This document shows positions 6,394 through 14,024 of a DNA stretch of 14,024 nucleotides, piece by piece; positions within the stretch are counted from its first letter, which is position 1; the number at the start of each line of letters is the position of its first letter. This DNA comes from Euzebyaceae bacterium (GTDB taxonomy: Bacteria > Actinomycetota > Nitriliruptoria > Euzebyales > Egibacteraceae), in assembly GCA_013698135.1 (NCBI GenBank), contig JACCVM010000053.1:1-14024 (forward strand), in the 5' to 3' direction. The translations under genes and the position numbers were made by a program. The notes under the pieces are model-generated. The model was not told the origin of the DNA, did no database searches, and was given only the letters and a program-made list of their open reading frames with translations.

Positions 6394-7260
6394 TTAGCCG
6401 CTGCGCTTGAGCTTGCCGTGCTGCTTGGCGTAGCGCTCACCGCGGCGGAAGACCGCAAGGCCGAGCGGGATGGCCACCAGGCCGATGACCGCAAGGGGCC
6501 AGATCTCGTCGCCCATCGCGCCCAGGGGCTCGCCTTCCAAAATGGCGTCGCGGATGCCGTCGAGCGCGTAGGTGGCCGGCGACACAACGGCGATGGCCTG
6601 CATCCAGCCCGGCAGCACGTCGACCGGGTAGTAGACGCCGGACACCACCAGCAGCAGGCCCTGGGCGATGAATCCTAGCTGACTGCCCTTCTCGGGTGAG
6701 ATCAGCGGCAGGACCGCCGTCATGATGCCGAGGCCGACGAACGACACCGAAGCCACCGCCAGCACCACGAGGGCGGCCGCGAAATCGGCACCGGGAATCG
6801 ACAGGTCGAAGAAGAAGAGGCACAACGAGAACAGCAGTACCGCCCGCACCATCCCGTACAGCAACGCGAAGGCGCCCATCCCGAACAGATGAACGGGGCG
6901 CGAGAGCGGCGCCATGAAGGTGTACTCAATCGTCCCCTCCCAACGCTCCCAGGCGACCGTCTCGGTGAGGATCTCGAAGATGATCCCGAGGTAGGCCCAG
7001 ATCACCGCGCCGATCAGCAGACTGGCGGCGGCGCGGTTGACGTCAATCGTGCCGCCGGTGGCTTCGATGCCGCGGGCGATGAACACGATGGTCAGCGTGT
7101 TGGCGACCGTCCAGATGAAGAAGGCGATCTCCCACCAGACGTAGCGCTTGACCAGGTACAGGTTGCGCTCCACCACGCCGACCAGGCCGATCAGTTCGTG
7201 GCGCGGCGACCAACCGCCCAGTCGCTGGCGGACGGCTCCTGTCGTGGCTTGCAGATTCAC
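6394..7260 (-). CDS. ABC-2 type transporter permease
   Basis: 288 residues from GTG 7260, whose bases overlap the stop of the ATPase gene (GTGA), indicating translational coupling. A cytoplasmic N-terminus of about 35 residues is followed by about six hydrophobic segments, including WEIAFFIWTVANTLTIVFIA, ASLLIGAVIWAYLGIIFEIL, ALLYGMVRAVLLFSLCLFFF, AALVVLAVASVSFVGLGI, GFIAQGLLLVVSGVYYPVDV and WPLAVIGLVAIPLGLAVF. The motif YYPVDVLPGWMQAIAVVSP is characteristic of ABC-2 (DrrB/NodJ-like) permeases. The charged tail (GERYAKQHGKLKRSG) lies at the membrane surface. With the ATPase it would form an exporter for a drug, lipid or polysaccharide. The substrate is not determined by sequence. Confidence 0.92.
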   Translation of the reverse strand: MNLQATTGAVRQRLGGWSPRHELIGLVGVVERNLYLVKRYVWWEIAFFIWTVANTLTIVFIARGIEATGGTIDVNRAAASLLIGAVIWAYLGIIFEILTETVAWERWEGTIEYTFMAPLSRPVHLFGMGAFALLYGMVRAVLLFSLCLFFFDLSIPGADFAAALVVLAVASVSFVGLGIMTAVLPLISPEKGSQLGFIAQGLLLVVSGVYYPVDVLPGWMQAIAVVSPATYALDGIRDAILEGEPLGAMGDEIWPLAVIGLVAIPLGLAVFRRGERYAKQHGKLKRSG

Positions 7261-8123
7261 GCGAACACCTCGCGGTCGTCATCCGGGTCGGTTTCCTCGG
7301 CGAACTCGCGGCCGGTGGCGGCGAAGAACGCGTCCTCAAGGGTGTCCGCGCCATAGCGCCGGTTGAGCTCGGTGACGCGGTCGAGGACGAGCAGTCGCCC
7401 ACGGTCGAGCACTCCGACGCGGTCAGCCAGAACCTCGGCCTCGGCGAGGTCGTGGGTGCACAGCAGGATGGTCGCGTCGTGGGTCGCCCGCATCTCGCGG
7501 ATGAACGCCTGCACCTCACGTTTGGAGCGAGGGTCCAAGCCGGTGGTCGGCTCGTCGAGGAGCAGCAGCACCGGCGCGGTCAGCAGAGCCCTGGCCAGCG
7601 CCACCTTTTGCTGCATGCCCCGCGACAAGTTCTCCATCGGCTCGCTGCGGCGGTCGCGGGGGAAGCCGACGCGCTGGAGGATGTCGGGGATGCTGTCGCG
7701 GGTCTGACCCGCCGTCAGCCCGTGGAAGCGGGCGGCGTAGCTCAGGTTCTCCGAGGCCGACATTCTCTTGAAGAACGATGCCTCGACCGACACACGGTTG
7801 ACCAGGCGCCGCACGGCCGCGGCCTCGCCGAGCACGTCGTGACCGAACACGGATGCGCTGCCACCGTCGGGCAGCAGCAGCGTGGACAGCACCCGCACCA
7901 GGGTGGACTTGCCGGAGCCGTTCTGGCCGAGCACCGCGACGGTCTCGCCACGCTGGACGGTGAACGACACGCCGTCGAGGGCGGCAACCTGCCGCCGGGC
8001 GCTGAATCGGCCGCCGGTCCGCGCTCCTCGGCGGAACACCTTCCGCAGGTCGGCGACGTCCAACGCCGGGACGTCCTCGAAGGGCCCGTCAGGGCTGGGA
8101 ATGGAGGAAAGCGAAGAAGACAC
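7257..8123 (-). CDS. ABC-2 type transporter ATP-binding protein (DrrA/CcmA-like)
   Basis: 288 residues from GTG 8123, chosen because GGGAG lies 7-8 nt upstream; a TTG at 8168 gives a longer reading without RBS support. It has Walker A GQNGSGKST (about 66-74), Q-loop region SVEASFFKRMSASENL, signature LSRGMQQKVALARAL (about 166-180), Walker B LLLLDEPTTGLD (about 186-197) and H-loop ILLCTHDLAEAEVL. A 20-residue insertion rich in Arg (RRGARTGGRFSARRQV) sits between the first strands and Walker A. The acidic tail EETDPDDDREVFA ends in the overlap with the permease gene. This is the energy-supplying cytoplasmic subunit of the exporter formed with the downstream permease. Confidence 0.92.
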   Translation of the reverse strand: MSSSLSSIPSPDGPFEDVPALDVADLRKVFRRGARTGGRFSARRQVAALDGVSFTVQRGETVAVLGQNGSGKSTLVRVLSTLLLPDGGSASVFGHDVLGEAAAVRRLVNRVSVEASFFKRMSASENLSYAARFHGLTAGQTRDSIPDILQRVGFPRDRRSEPMENLSRGMQQKVALARALLTAPVLLLLDEPTTGLDPRSKREVQAFIREMRATHDATILLCTHDLAEAEVLADRVGVLDRGRLLVLDRVTELNRRYGADTLEDAFFAATGREFAEETDPDDDREVFA

Positions 8124-8226
8124 GAGGTTGCTCCCTGGGGCACGCACGAACGACAACAGCGCCGTCAAGCGGCGGTGACCGCGACGGCGCGGCGCTGCGT
8201 TGTCAGCAGGCGAGCAACATGCCCGC

Positions 8227-8256
8227 AGGGTAGCAGCCGGATGTGGCCGGCGTCAC
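8227..8256 (-). promoter_or_regulatory. Possible promoter of the ABC-2 exporter operon
   Basis: On the minus strand TACCCT (8227-8232) fits a TANNNT -10 box. GTGACG (8251-8256) lies 18 bp upstream and overlaps the stop codon of the ThyX-like gene. The leader to GTG 8123 would be about 100 nt. Both boxes are weak matches. A short hairpin (GCCGG and CCGGC separated by 6 nt) lies in the spacer without a T-run, so it is a poor terminator. Confidence 0.3.
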
Positions 8257-9869
8257 GTGCGCGCGGCCCGGCGAGCCTCGACGGCGCGCTCTGCCTCGAG
8301 GCGCTCGAGCTCGCCGGTGGAGTGGTCGACGTGCGACATCATCTCGGCGACGGCCTCATGACCGGCCTGCTCGGCGATAAGCCGGTGCATCTGCTGGCAG
8401 ATGCGCCGGTACGACGGATGCCCCTGTGGGGTGGTGCGCAGCTCCAGCATCTGCATCGCGGCGCGGGCGTTGAGCTGCATGCTGTAGCGCAGGCGCCAGG
8501 CGAAACCGACGGCGTACTGCGCCTGACGCGGCAGGTCGACGACCAGACGCTCGTACAGCTGCGCCTGGCGGTCCATGGCCGCGTGCCACTGGTCGCCGAC
8601 ACCGGCCTCGTCGATCTCGACCGGGGTGTCGTACCCGTGGCGGGCTGACAGCTCCTGCCATTCGATGGTGAGCATCCGGTGGCGCTGCAGATCGCGGAAG
8701 GCCCCGTAGTCGCTGCAGACGTCGAAGCGGTACCACACCCGTTCCAGCGCCCTGCCGGGCTTGTGCCGCCGGTTGGCACGCTCTCCCACATAGGCCCGCA
8801 CCACCCTGCGGCGGTCGTCTCCTGACAGCGCCTCGGTCAGCGTGCGCAGCTGGGACTCGGGAAGGTGGCTGTGGGGATACAGCATCCCGCACAGCAGCTC
8901 GACCTCGGCGTCCGGTGACCAGGCCACCAGCTCCACCTCGGCCGCCGGCTTGCTGGCGACGCCCTCCAGCAGCTGCGTGGCCACGTCGCGCGTCGAAGCC
9001 CGCGTGTCGCGCAGGTAGTCAACCCACACCTCGCCGCGGTCGGGGCGGTCGACCCGCGTGAGGAACGACGGGATGACCGTGCGCAACTCGGACAACATCA
9101 TCGCGGCGACGTCGCGGGCCTCGGCCAGCTCGGACGCGCGCAGGCGCAGCAACAGCTGCTCGTAGGCCTGCCCACTGGCGAAGATGCCGACGTTGCTGAC
9201 GGTGGCGGCGGGCAGCAAGCCGCGCAGCACGTCGCAGGCCTTGGCCTTGATAGCGTTGCGGTAAACCACCGGCGAGGTGGTGTCGTCGCGGGGGAAGCGA
9301 CGCTCCGCCCACCCCAGCACCACGGGCAGCAGCTCGGCGTAGGTGGTGAAGTTGCTGTCCAGGGCCTCGGTGTAGGCCTGAGCGTGCGGCGAGGTCAGCA
9401 CGTCGGGATCGCGGTAGTAGCGCCAGCGACCGCCGGGACGGTCGTCGTAGGGCATGTACCGCGTCGACTGCTCCAGGTAGGCCCCGAGCCTGCCCCATTC
9501 CAGCTGCTTGGTCAGCAGGTTCGACGCCTGCTCGACCGCCACGTGCGCCCCGCCCAGCTGGGCCACCGAGTCGTCGCCGTACTCCAGGAAGACGCGGCGA
9601 TACAGCTGGGCAGCCCGGTCGGCATTCAGGGCCGGGGCTGGGCCAGCCGCCTGCGGCGGCGCGACCTGGTTGGACAGGTCCTCGGCGAACTCGTCGAGCA
9701 GCAGGCGCCGCAGGCTCTTGGGCGAGCGTGAGTAGCGCGCGTACAGCGCCCCTTTGACCACCTCGGGAAGGTCAAGCAGGGCGAACACGGGGCGGTCGGT
9801 GTTGGACACGTACCGGTCCAGCACGGCCTGCTCGTGTGGGGTGAATTCCTCGACGACGTAGGGATGCAC
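8253..9869 (-). CDS. Long ThyX-like protein (FAD-dependent thymidylate synthase superfamily, two ThyX-like halves)
   Basis: 538 residues from GTG 9869, with GGAG 8-11 nt upstream. The N-terminal half carries KQLEWGRLGAYLEQSTRY (121-138). The C-terminal half carries RHRMLTIEWQELSAR (396-410), echoing the ThyX motif RHRx7SxR that binds dUMP and FAD. Here nine rather than seven residues separate RHR from Ser. The protein is about twice the length of a standard ThyX subunit (about 220-270 residues). I recognise it as an actinobacterial family often annotated as FAD-dependent thymidylate synthase, but activity is not assured. dapB lies about 4 kb upstream on the same strand; dapB and thyX are not far apart in mycobacteria, which may reflect an old neighbourhood. 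It is divergent from the gene at 10009. Confidence 0.82.
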   Translation of the reverse strand: MHPYVVEEFTPHEQAVLDRYVSNTDRPVFALLDLPEVVKGALYARYSRSPKSLRRLLLDEFAEDLSNQVAPPQAAGPAPALNADRAAQLYRRVFLEYGDDSVAQLGGAHVAVEQASNLLTKQLEWGRLGAYLEQSTRYMPYDDRPGGRWRYYRDPDVLTSPHAQAYTEALDSNFTTYAELLPVVLGWAERRFPRDDTTSPVVYRNAIKAKACDVLRGLLPAATVSNVGIFASGQAYEQLLLRLRASELAEARDVAAMMLSELRTVIPSFLTRVDRPDRGEVWVDYLRDTRASTRDVATQLLEGVASKPAAEVELVAWSPDAEVELLCGMLYPHSHLPESQLRTLTEALSGDDRRRVVRAYVGERANRRHKPGRALERVWYRFDVCSDYGAFRDLQRHRMLTIEWQELSARHGYDTPVEIDEAGVGDQWHAAMDRQAQLYERLVVDLPRQAQYAVGFAWRLRYSMQLNARAAMQMLELRTTPQGHPSYRRICQQMHRLIAEQAGHEAVAEMMSHVDHSTGELERLEAERAVEARRAART

Positions 9870-10008
9870 TCGCTGCTCCAGTCGCTCCAGCGGCGAGTGT
9901 ACGCAGGTCGGTTGAGGCCACCTCGCAGCTTCCGCCGATCAGGACCACGGGTGTTGAGCCGCCGGTCAGGGGCATGCTCGGCTCGCTTCCCGACCGCGTG
10001 GAGGACCC

Positions 10009-10428
10009 GTGATCTCATTCGAGCTGGCCCGACGGCTGCTGTCCGCCGGCCTGCAGTGGCGTCCCGGCGACGGCGACCGGTTCTTCATCCCCGATCGCAA
10101 CCTCGACGAGGCCGTGTTCTCCGTCAGCGAGATGAGCGTCGAGGTGCGGCCGGCTCCCGGCGGGCAACTGATCGCGTTCAACGGCACCGTGGAATGGGCC
10201 TTGGACTCGATCATGCAGCAGGAGGCCGTCTGGCTGCCCAGCGAGGCACAGCTGCGTGAGCTGTTGGGCGCCGACTTCACCGCACTGCAGCGAACCGCGG
10301 ACGGTTACCGCTGCGAGATCGAGGATGGGGCCAGCGGCCAGCGGCTCGGCTTCGAGCACGCCGACCCCGCCGAAGCCTACGGTCTGGCGCTGCTGCGGGT
10401 GCTGGAGACCACCAAGGCGCAGGCCTAA
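10009..10428 (+). CDS. Conserved hypothetical protein (family often labelled CpaE-like in actinobacteria)
   Basis: 139 residues from GTG 10009, preceded by a strong RBS (GGAGG 4 nt before the start). No signal peptide or membrane segment is seen. Distinct stretches are FELARRLLSAGLQWRPGDGDRF, FIPDRNLDEAVFSVSEMSVEV, LIAFNGTVEWALDSIMQQEA, VWLPSEAQLRELLG and HADPAEAYGLALLRVLE. I recall such small acidic proteins as widespread in actinobacteria and sometimes annotated as pilus assembly protein CpaE. That label looks transferred, because no ATPase or receiver motif is present. The function is unknown. It is divergent from the ThyX-like gene across a 139-bp gap and converges on the S8 peptidase gene. 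Confidence 0.8.
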   Translation: MISFELARRLLSAGLQWRPGDGDRFFIPDRNLDEAVFSVSEMSVEVRPAPGGQLIAFNGTVEWALDSIMQQEAVWLPSEAQLRELLGADFTALQRTADGYRCEIEDGASGQRLGFEHADPAEAYGLALLRVLETTKAQA

Positions 10429-10438
10429 ACCAAGGCGC
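10411..10438. repeat. Short direct repeat at the end of the CpaE-like gene
   Basis: ACCAAGGCGC occurs at 10411-10420 and 10429-10438, 18 bp start to start. The first copy codes for the TKA residues near the C-terminus and the second follows the stop. It looks like a small local duplication and has no evident function. Confidence 0.55.
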
Positions 10439-10453
10439 CAGCAGCGTAGTGCC

Positions 10454-10561
10454 GTGACCGACGGCTACCGCATCGCGCTGGAGGCGGGCGACCGGCGCTA
10501 CGACTACCCCACGTCGGACCGCGGCCAGTTGAAGCTGTGCCAGCGGCCGACGATCACCTAG
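10454..10561 (+). CDS. Very short ORF, possible small protein or gene fragment
   Basis: GTG 10454 opens 35 codons reading VTDGYRIALEAGDRRYDYPT then SDRGQLKLCQRPTIT, with TAG at 10559-10561. The composition is protein-like (YRIALEAGDRRYDY is a plausible beta hairpin). No clear RBS precedes it. It fits in the gap between the CpaE-like gene and the convergent S8 peptidase end without overlapping either. It may be a real small protein, or the remains of a longer one ending in a similar Cys-containing strand. I do not recognise a family. Confidence 0.35.
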   Translation: MTDGYRIALEAGDRRYDYPTSDRGQLKLCQRPTIT

Positions 10562-10566
10562 TACGC

Positions 10567-13500
10567 CTAGCGATTGACTCGAATCAAGCTCGCCTGGCGG
10601 CGGCCCGTGTGGTTCTCGGCGTTGACGATCATGAAGCCGCGCACCGGCGTGTCGGCCAACTGCTCGCGGTTGATCCCCGCCCTCCAGCGGATCCGCTCAC
10701 GCGGTCCGAGCTCGAAGAACGCGCCGGTCTCCACCGGCTGGCTGAAGGCGTCGAAGTGCCCGACGCCATCGACGATCTCATCACCGAAGGCCAGGCCCTC
10801 CTGCGAGAACACCCCGGTGATGTAGCTGAAGTCGGAGTCACTATCAGGCGCAAGACCGACGTCAGACAGCTGGAAGGGCAGCAGCACCGTGGAGGTGTTC
10901 AAGCCACCGCCGGCGAAGAAAGCGTTGACAATCTCGCCGGTCTCCAGGTTCACCGTGAACGACCCGAGGAACCCCTCGAGCACGCCGAGGACCGGGCCGA
11001 TGTCGAACCCGATGACGGCGAATTCGTGCTCACCGTCGTCGTCGGTGTCGAGCAGGACATCCCACTCGTTGACCGCCGGGTTGGAGACGTCGCTGTAGGT
11101 GTTGAAGGCGAACACGCCGATGTCGTCATCGGGGAACGCCTGGACGCCGACGGCGCGCACGTCGTTGGTGGCCAACCCCTCGCGCCGGTCCTCCAGGCCC
11201 CAGGCGTAGACGTCCGCCGTGCCGGGCACCGCCGAGCGGTTGTGGGTACGGAAGTTCGCCTCGGCCTCGTCCGCACCGACGCGGCCCGGCCTGGTCTCGA
11301 TGTCCGAGATGGCCCGGGGCACCGCCACGTACGGCACCCGCAGGTCGGACAGCTGCGAGCCACCGAACACGGGCCTGATCGGCGAGAACACCACGTTGCC
11401 CGTCGCCGGCGTGAAGCCGGTGGGGGCCTCGGACGCGTCGAAGTGGAAGCGAACGCGAACGACGCGCGATCCCTTGGCCGGCACCCGCACCCGCGGTGCA
11501 TGGACGCGCACGGAAGCCCCACCACCGGCGTCGGCGTCCATGTCGGCCCTGGTGATGTAGGTGTGAGCGGTGTCGGAGTGGTTGCGCAGGGTGATCTGCT
11601 GCGTCTTCGTGATCCGCCGCTCGGTCTCGGCGAACCCGAACGACAGGCTGGCGCTTGCCGGCCCGGTCACCGCGACCACCGGAGTGCGGACCGCGTCTTG
11701 CGGATCGACCAGGCCCGCGCCGGCGCGGGATACCGAATAGTCGACGATCTGGTCCGGCTCGGCCGTATTGACCAGCGCCGCCTTGGTGTGCACGACGCTC
11801 CAGTTCGGATGCGCCTCGCGGTGCAGGGCGGCGACGCCGGCGACGTGCGGTGCGGACATCGACGTGCCCGACAGCCGCGTGCCCTCGGTGCCGCTGCCTA
11901 CCAGCGCCGAGTTGATGGAGACGCCCGGCCCGGCGATCTCGGGCTTGGCGCCGCTGTCTCCGTTGCGCGGGCCGTTGGACGTGAAGCTGGCCAGCGTGCG
12001 GAAGGTCGGGTTCGGGACGGTACCGGCGTCGGTGATCGTGGCCGTCTCGCCGTCGGCCGCGACGAGGAACTCCTCCTGCTCGGGCGTTGCGCCCAGGAAC
12101 GGGATGTCCACGCCGGGGATGGGACCCTCGACCGGTGGCGAGCCGTCTGCGTCGTTGATGAACACGACCGCAGCGAGGTTGAGCTCCTGGCCGATGATGG
12201 CCCGGTCGATGCGCGGGCAGACGCCGCGGAAGGTGACGACGATGTCACCCTCCTGCGCGCCCTCGAAGTCCTCGGGCGTACAGCCCAGCGACTCGTCCTC
12301 CACAGTCTCCGGATCATCCTGCAGGACGAACACGGGGCCAGTGATCGGCTCGGCGACGTCTGCGCCGTTGGAGTTCTGCAGCGTGATCGTCTCGCCGTTC
12401 ACCGTGAAGTCGGCCACGTCGATGGTGGCGATGCTGTCCATCGCCGCGACGGACAGCGCCCGGGTCGCCGCTGCGGGGGCGCCGGTGATGTAGTTGGCTT
12501 CGCCGCTGTTGCCGGCGGAGGCCACGACCACGACGCCAGCCTTGACGGTGTTGTCGCTGGCGACCGACAGGGGGTCGTCTGGGCGACCGTATGGCGAGCC
12601 GAGGCTCATGTTGACCACGTCGAGGTCGTGCTCGACGGCGAAGTCCAGCGCCTGGATGATGACCTCGGTTGACGCCGAGCCGCCGCAGCCGAACACGCGC
12701 AACGCGAACAGGTCAGCCTCGGGCGCGACGCCCGGTCCGACGCGAAAGGTGTTGTCGTGGGTGGTCGAGTCGTACGGCCCGTCGAAGGTGCTGCCGTCGG
12801 CGAGCACTCCTGGGCCCCCGGCGGTGCCGGCGACGTGGCTGCCATGCCCATTGCAGTCCAGCGGGTCGGGGTCGGGCTGAGCTGTGTTGATGTCGGGGTT
12901 CTCGCTGGAGGCGTCGTAGTCGTCACCGACGAAGTCGAAGCCGCCGACGACCTTGTCGGTCGGGAACGTGCCCGGCTCGATGACCGTCCCGTCGTTGTCC
13001 GCGAAGGCCTCCTCGGTGCCGGGGGCGCCGAAGTTGCGTGCGTGTAGTCGATACCCGTGTCGATGATCCCGACCTTGATGTTCTCACCGGTCAGACCAAA
13101 GTTCTCCCACACTCCCGGGGTACCCAAGAACGGCACCGAGTCAGCGTTGGTTGGCCGGAACAGCTGCACGTCACGCACCGATTTGACGCTGGGCAGCGCG
13201 GCGAGCCTCGGGACGTTCCTGGCCTTGATCTGGACGGCAACGCCGTTGTAGGCGTCCTGGACCTTGGTCAGGACTTCGCCGCCGAGGTCGACGACGTCGG
13301 CGGCGACAGTGCGCTGCCGCGCCCGCAGGTCGCGACGGATCGTGGCTCGTTGCCGGTTCGACAGCTCGTCACCCTGCTTGGCCGCACGCGCTTGGCGGAC
13401 GGCCACGGGCGCCCCCTCGACCTGCACGATGACCGTGAGCAATCGGTCAGGCTCGGCCAGCTTCGGCGTCAGGTGCGGGTCGATGCGCTGCCCTCAGGTC

Positions 13501-13615
13501 CTCGCAGCGGGATCCGCTCGAAATCGTGGCCGGGCCGCTGGGCGGCAGCGACCGGGGGTACGAGCGACAACAGGACGACGATGCTGAGCAACGCTGCTCG
13601 TGCACTTCGGAACAC
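10567..13615 (-). pseudogene. Secreted subtilisin-like S8 serine peptidase, broken by two frameshifts
   Basis: The reading starts at GTG 13615 (GGAGG upstream) with a signal peptide (RSARAALLSIVVLLSLV, cleavage after PVAAA). Near 13480-13490 it must lose one base to continue as IDPHLTPKLAEPDRLLTVIV, an inhibitor-I9-like propeptide, through the catalytic-Asp motif VGIIDTGIDYTHA (Asp codon 13059-13061). Near 13030-13040 a second one-base change leads into FGAPGTEEAF, the His motif NGHGSHVAGT (His codon 12844-12846), a PA-like insertion (about 12110-12330) and the Ser motif GTSMSAPHVAG (Ser codon 11860-11862). An Fn3-like domain and a long C-terminal region follow, with TAG at 10567-10569. The span of 3049 bp plus two bases is exactly 1017 codons. 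As it stands, Asp and His/Ser are in different frames, so no active enzyme is made. Sequence error is possible. Confidence 0.85.
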
Positions 13616-13682
13616 GGGACCTCCACTGGCCAACGACATGGCGAGCGACAAGGATCCCCCGTCACCCCCGAAAACGACTGGG

Positions 13683-13712
13683 ACCCTAGACCGAGCCGAC
13701 CGCTGTGAACAA
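13683..13712 (-). promoter_or_regulatory. Putative promoter of the S8 peptidase gene
   Basis: On the minus strand TAGGGT (13683-13688) and TTGTTC (13707-13712) are 18 bp apart. Transcription would begin near 13676, about 60 nt before GTG 13615. GTGAACA (plus strand) is present twice, at 13705-13711 and 13734-13740; the first overlaps the -35 box, so a regulator site is conceivable. A separate promoter would mean the peptidase is not merely read through from dapB. Confidence 0.4.
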
Positions 13713-13777
13713 GTGCTGGTCGAATCTGGAGCGGTGAACATTGGGCGAACAGCGCTGATAGGTGCGCTACCGCTTCG

Positions 13778-14024
13778 CTACTTGAGCGCTAGCAGGGACT
13801 CCAGGCCGATCGTCAAACCGGGGAGGGCCGCCACGCGTTTGGCGGCGAGCAGCACACCAGGCATGAAACAGCTGCGGTCCAACGAGTCGTGCCGGATCGT
13901 CAACGTCTGTCCGGTACCGCCGAAGACGACCTCCTGGCTCGCCACCAGCCCTGGCAGCCGCACGCTGTGGACTGGAACCCCGTCGACGACCTCGCCGCGC
14001 GCCGGGTGGCCGGCAGGCCCCGGC
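13778..14024 (-). CDS. dapB: 4-hydroxy-tetrahydrodipicolinate reductase, C-terminal part, cut by window edge
   Basis: The last 82 codons are visible, ending in TAG at 13778-13780. VDGVPVHSVRLPGLVASQEV, VFGGTGQTLTIRHDSLDR, SCFMPGVLLAAKRV and LPGLTIGLESLLALK match the C-terminal substrate-binding and dimer region of DapB. The enzyme uses NAD(P)H to reduce hydroxy-tetrahydrodipicolinate in the lysine and meso-diaminopimelate pathway, in the cytoplasm. The R-H-D-S sequence (IRHDSLDR) is the conserved signature near the C-terminus. The catalytic His/Lys motif and the Rossmann domain lie beyond the right edge. The reading is intact to the window end. Confidence 0.95.
   Translation of the reverse strand, partial: PGPAGHPARGEVVDGVPVHSVRLPGLVASQEVVFGGTGQTLTIRHDSLDRSCFMPGVLLAAKRVAALPGLTIGLESLLALK

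Noticed and set aside
5311..6678. 455-codon plus-strand open frame
   Set aside because: It crosses the MBL hydrolase, the coiled-coil relic and the permease in antisense and has no recognisable motif.
7452..8648. 398-codon plus-strand open frame
   Set aside because: It is antisense to the ABC-2 ATPase and the ThyX-like gene, with shadow composition.
10537..12672. 711-codon plus-strand open frame opposite the S8 peptidase
   Set aside because: The minus strand has catalytic motifs and domain order. The plus frame is a low-complexity Arg/Gly/Asp/Val shadow.
10567..12807. S8 peptidase annotated as an intact 746-residue gene from 12807
   Set aside because: That start lies inside the catalytic domain, lacks the signal peptide, Asp and His motifs, and simply follows the frameshift.
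1..14024. CRISPR arrays, tRNA/rRNA genes, insertion sequences, phage genes
   Set aside because: No regularly spaced repeats, no cloverleaf-like or rRNA sequence, and no transposase or integrase motifs were found on reading both strands.

Overview
The window is high-GC DNA from an actinobacterium-like chromosome. This is inferred from base composition, frequent GTG starts, TANNNT-type -10 boxes and the gene families present; no RNA marker gene lies here to fix the taxon. It looks like an ordinary chromosomal region with signs of gene decay. I see no prophage, transposase, CRISPR array, tRNA or rRNA.

Layout. Positions 1-328 (-) hold the N-terminus of a sugar-type ABC substrate-binding lipoprotein. 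It is divergent from a VapB/FitA-like antitoxin and PIN toxin pair (448-1067, +). Next come a decayed gene (1143-1494, +), a membrane-anchored HTH protein (1468-2097, -) and, divergent from it, a pRiA4b ORF-3-family protein (2153-2698, +).

The block 2896-8123 is all on the minus strand and is rich in export functions. In transcription order it contains a two-gene ABC-2 exporter (ATPase 7257-8123, permease 6394-7260, overlapping by GTGA), a degenerate coiled-coil gene (5827 to about 6375), a zinc-ribbon MBL-fold hydrolase (4927-5778) and an MsbA-like fused ABC exporter (2896-4779). The fused exporter has the most striking regulatory site of the window: a perfect 8-6-8 palindrome inside a 19-bp promoter spacer. 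This is the architecture of SoxR/MerR-family activated promoters and suggests stress- or drug-inducible export.

Upstream lies a long ThyX-like protein (8253-9869, -), divergent from a small conserved-looking gene (10009-10428, +). A very short ORF follows. Then comes a secreted subtilisin-like S8 peptidase (10567-13615, -) broken by two frameshifts, and finally the C-terminus of dapB (13778-14024, -).

Three genes are disrupted. Two of them (1143-1494 and 5827-6375) also appear to lack large segments, which points to real decay. All three minus-strand frameshifts correspond to the loss of exactly one base, so sequencing or assembly error must be excluded first for the peptidase. I found no convincing undescribed multi-gene system. 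The best leads are the SoxR/MerR-like exporter promoter, the unusual ThyX-like protein and the membrane-tethered HTH protein with an apparently leaderless promoter.
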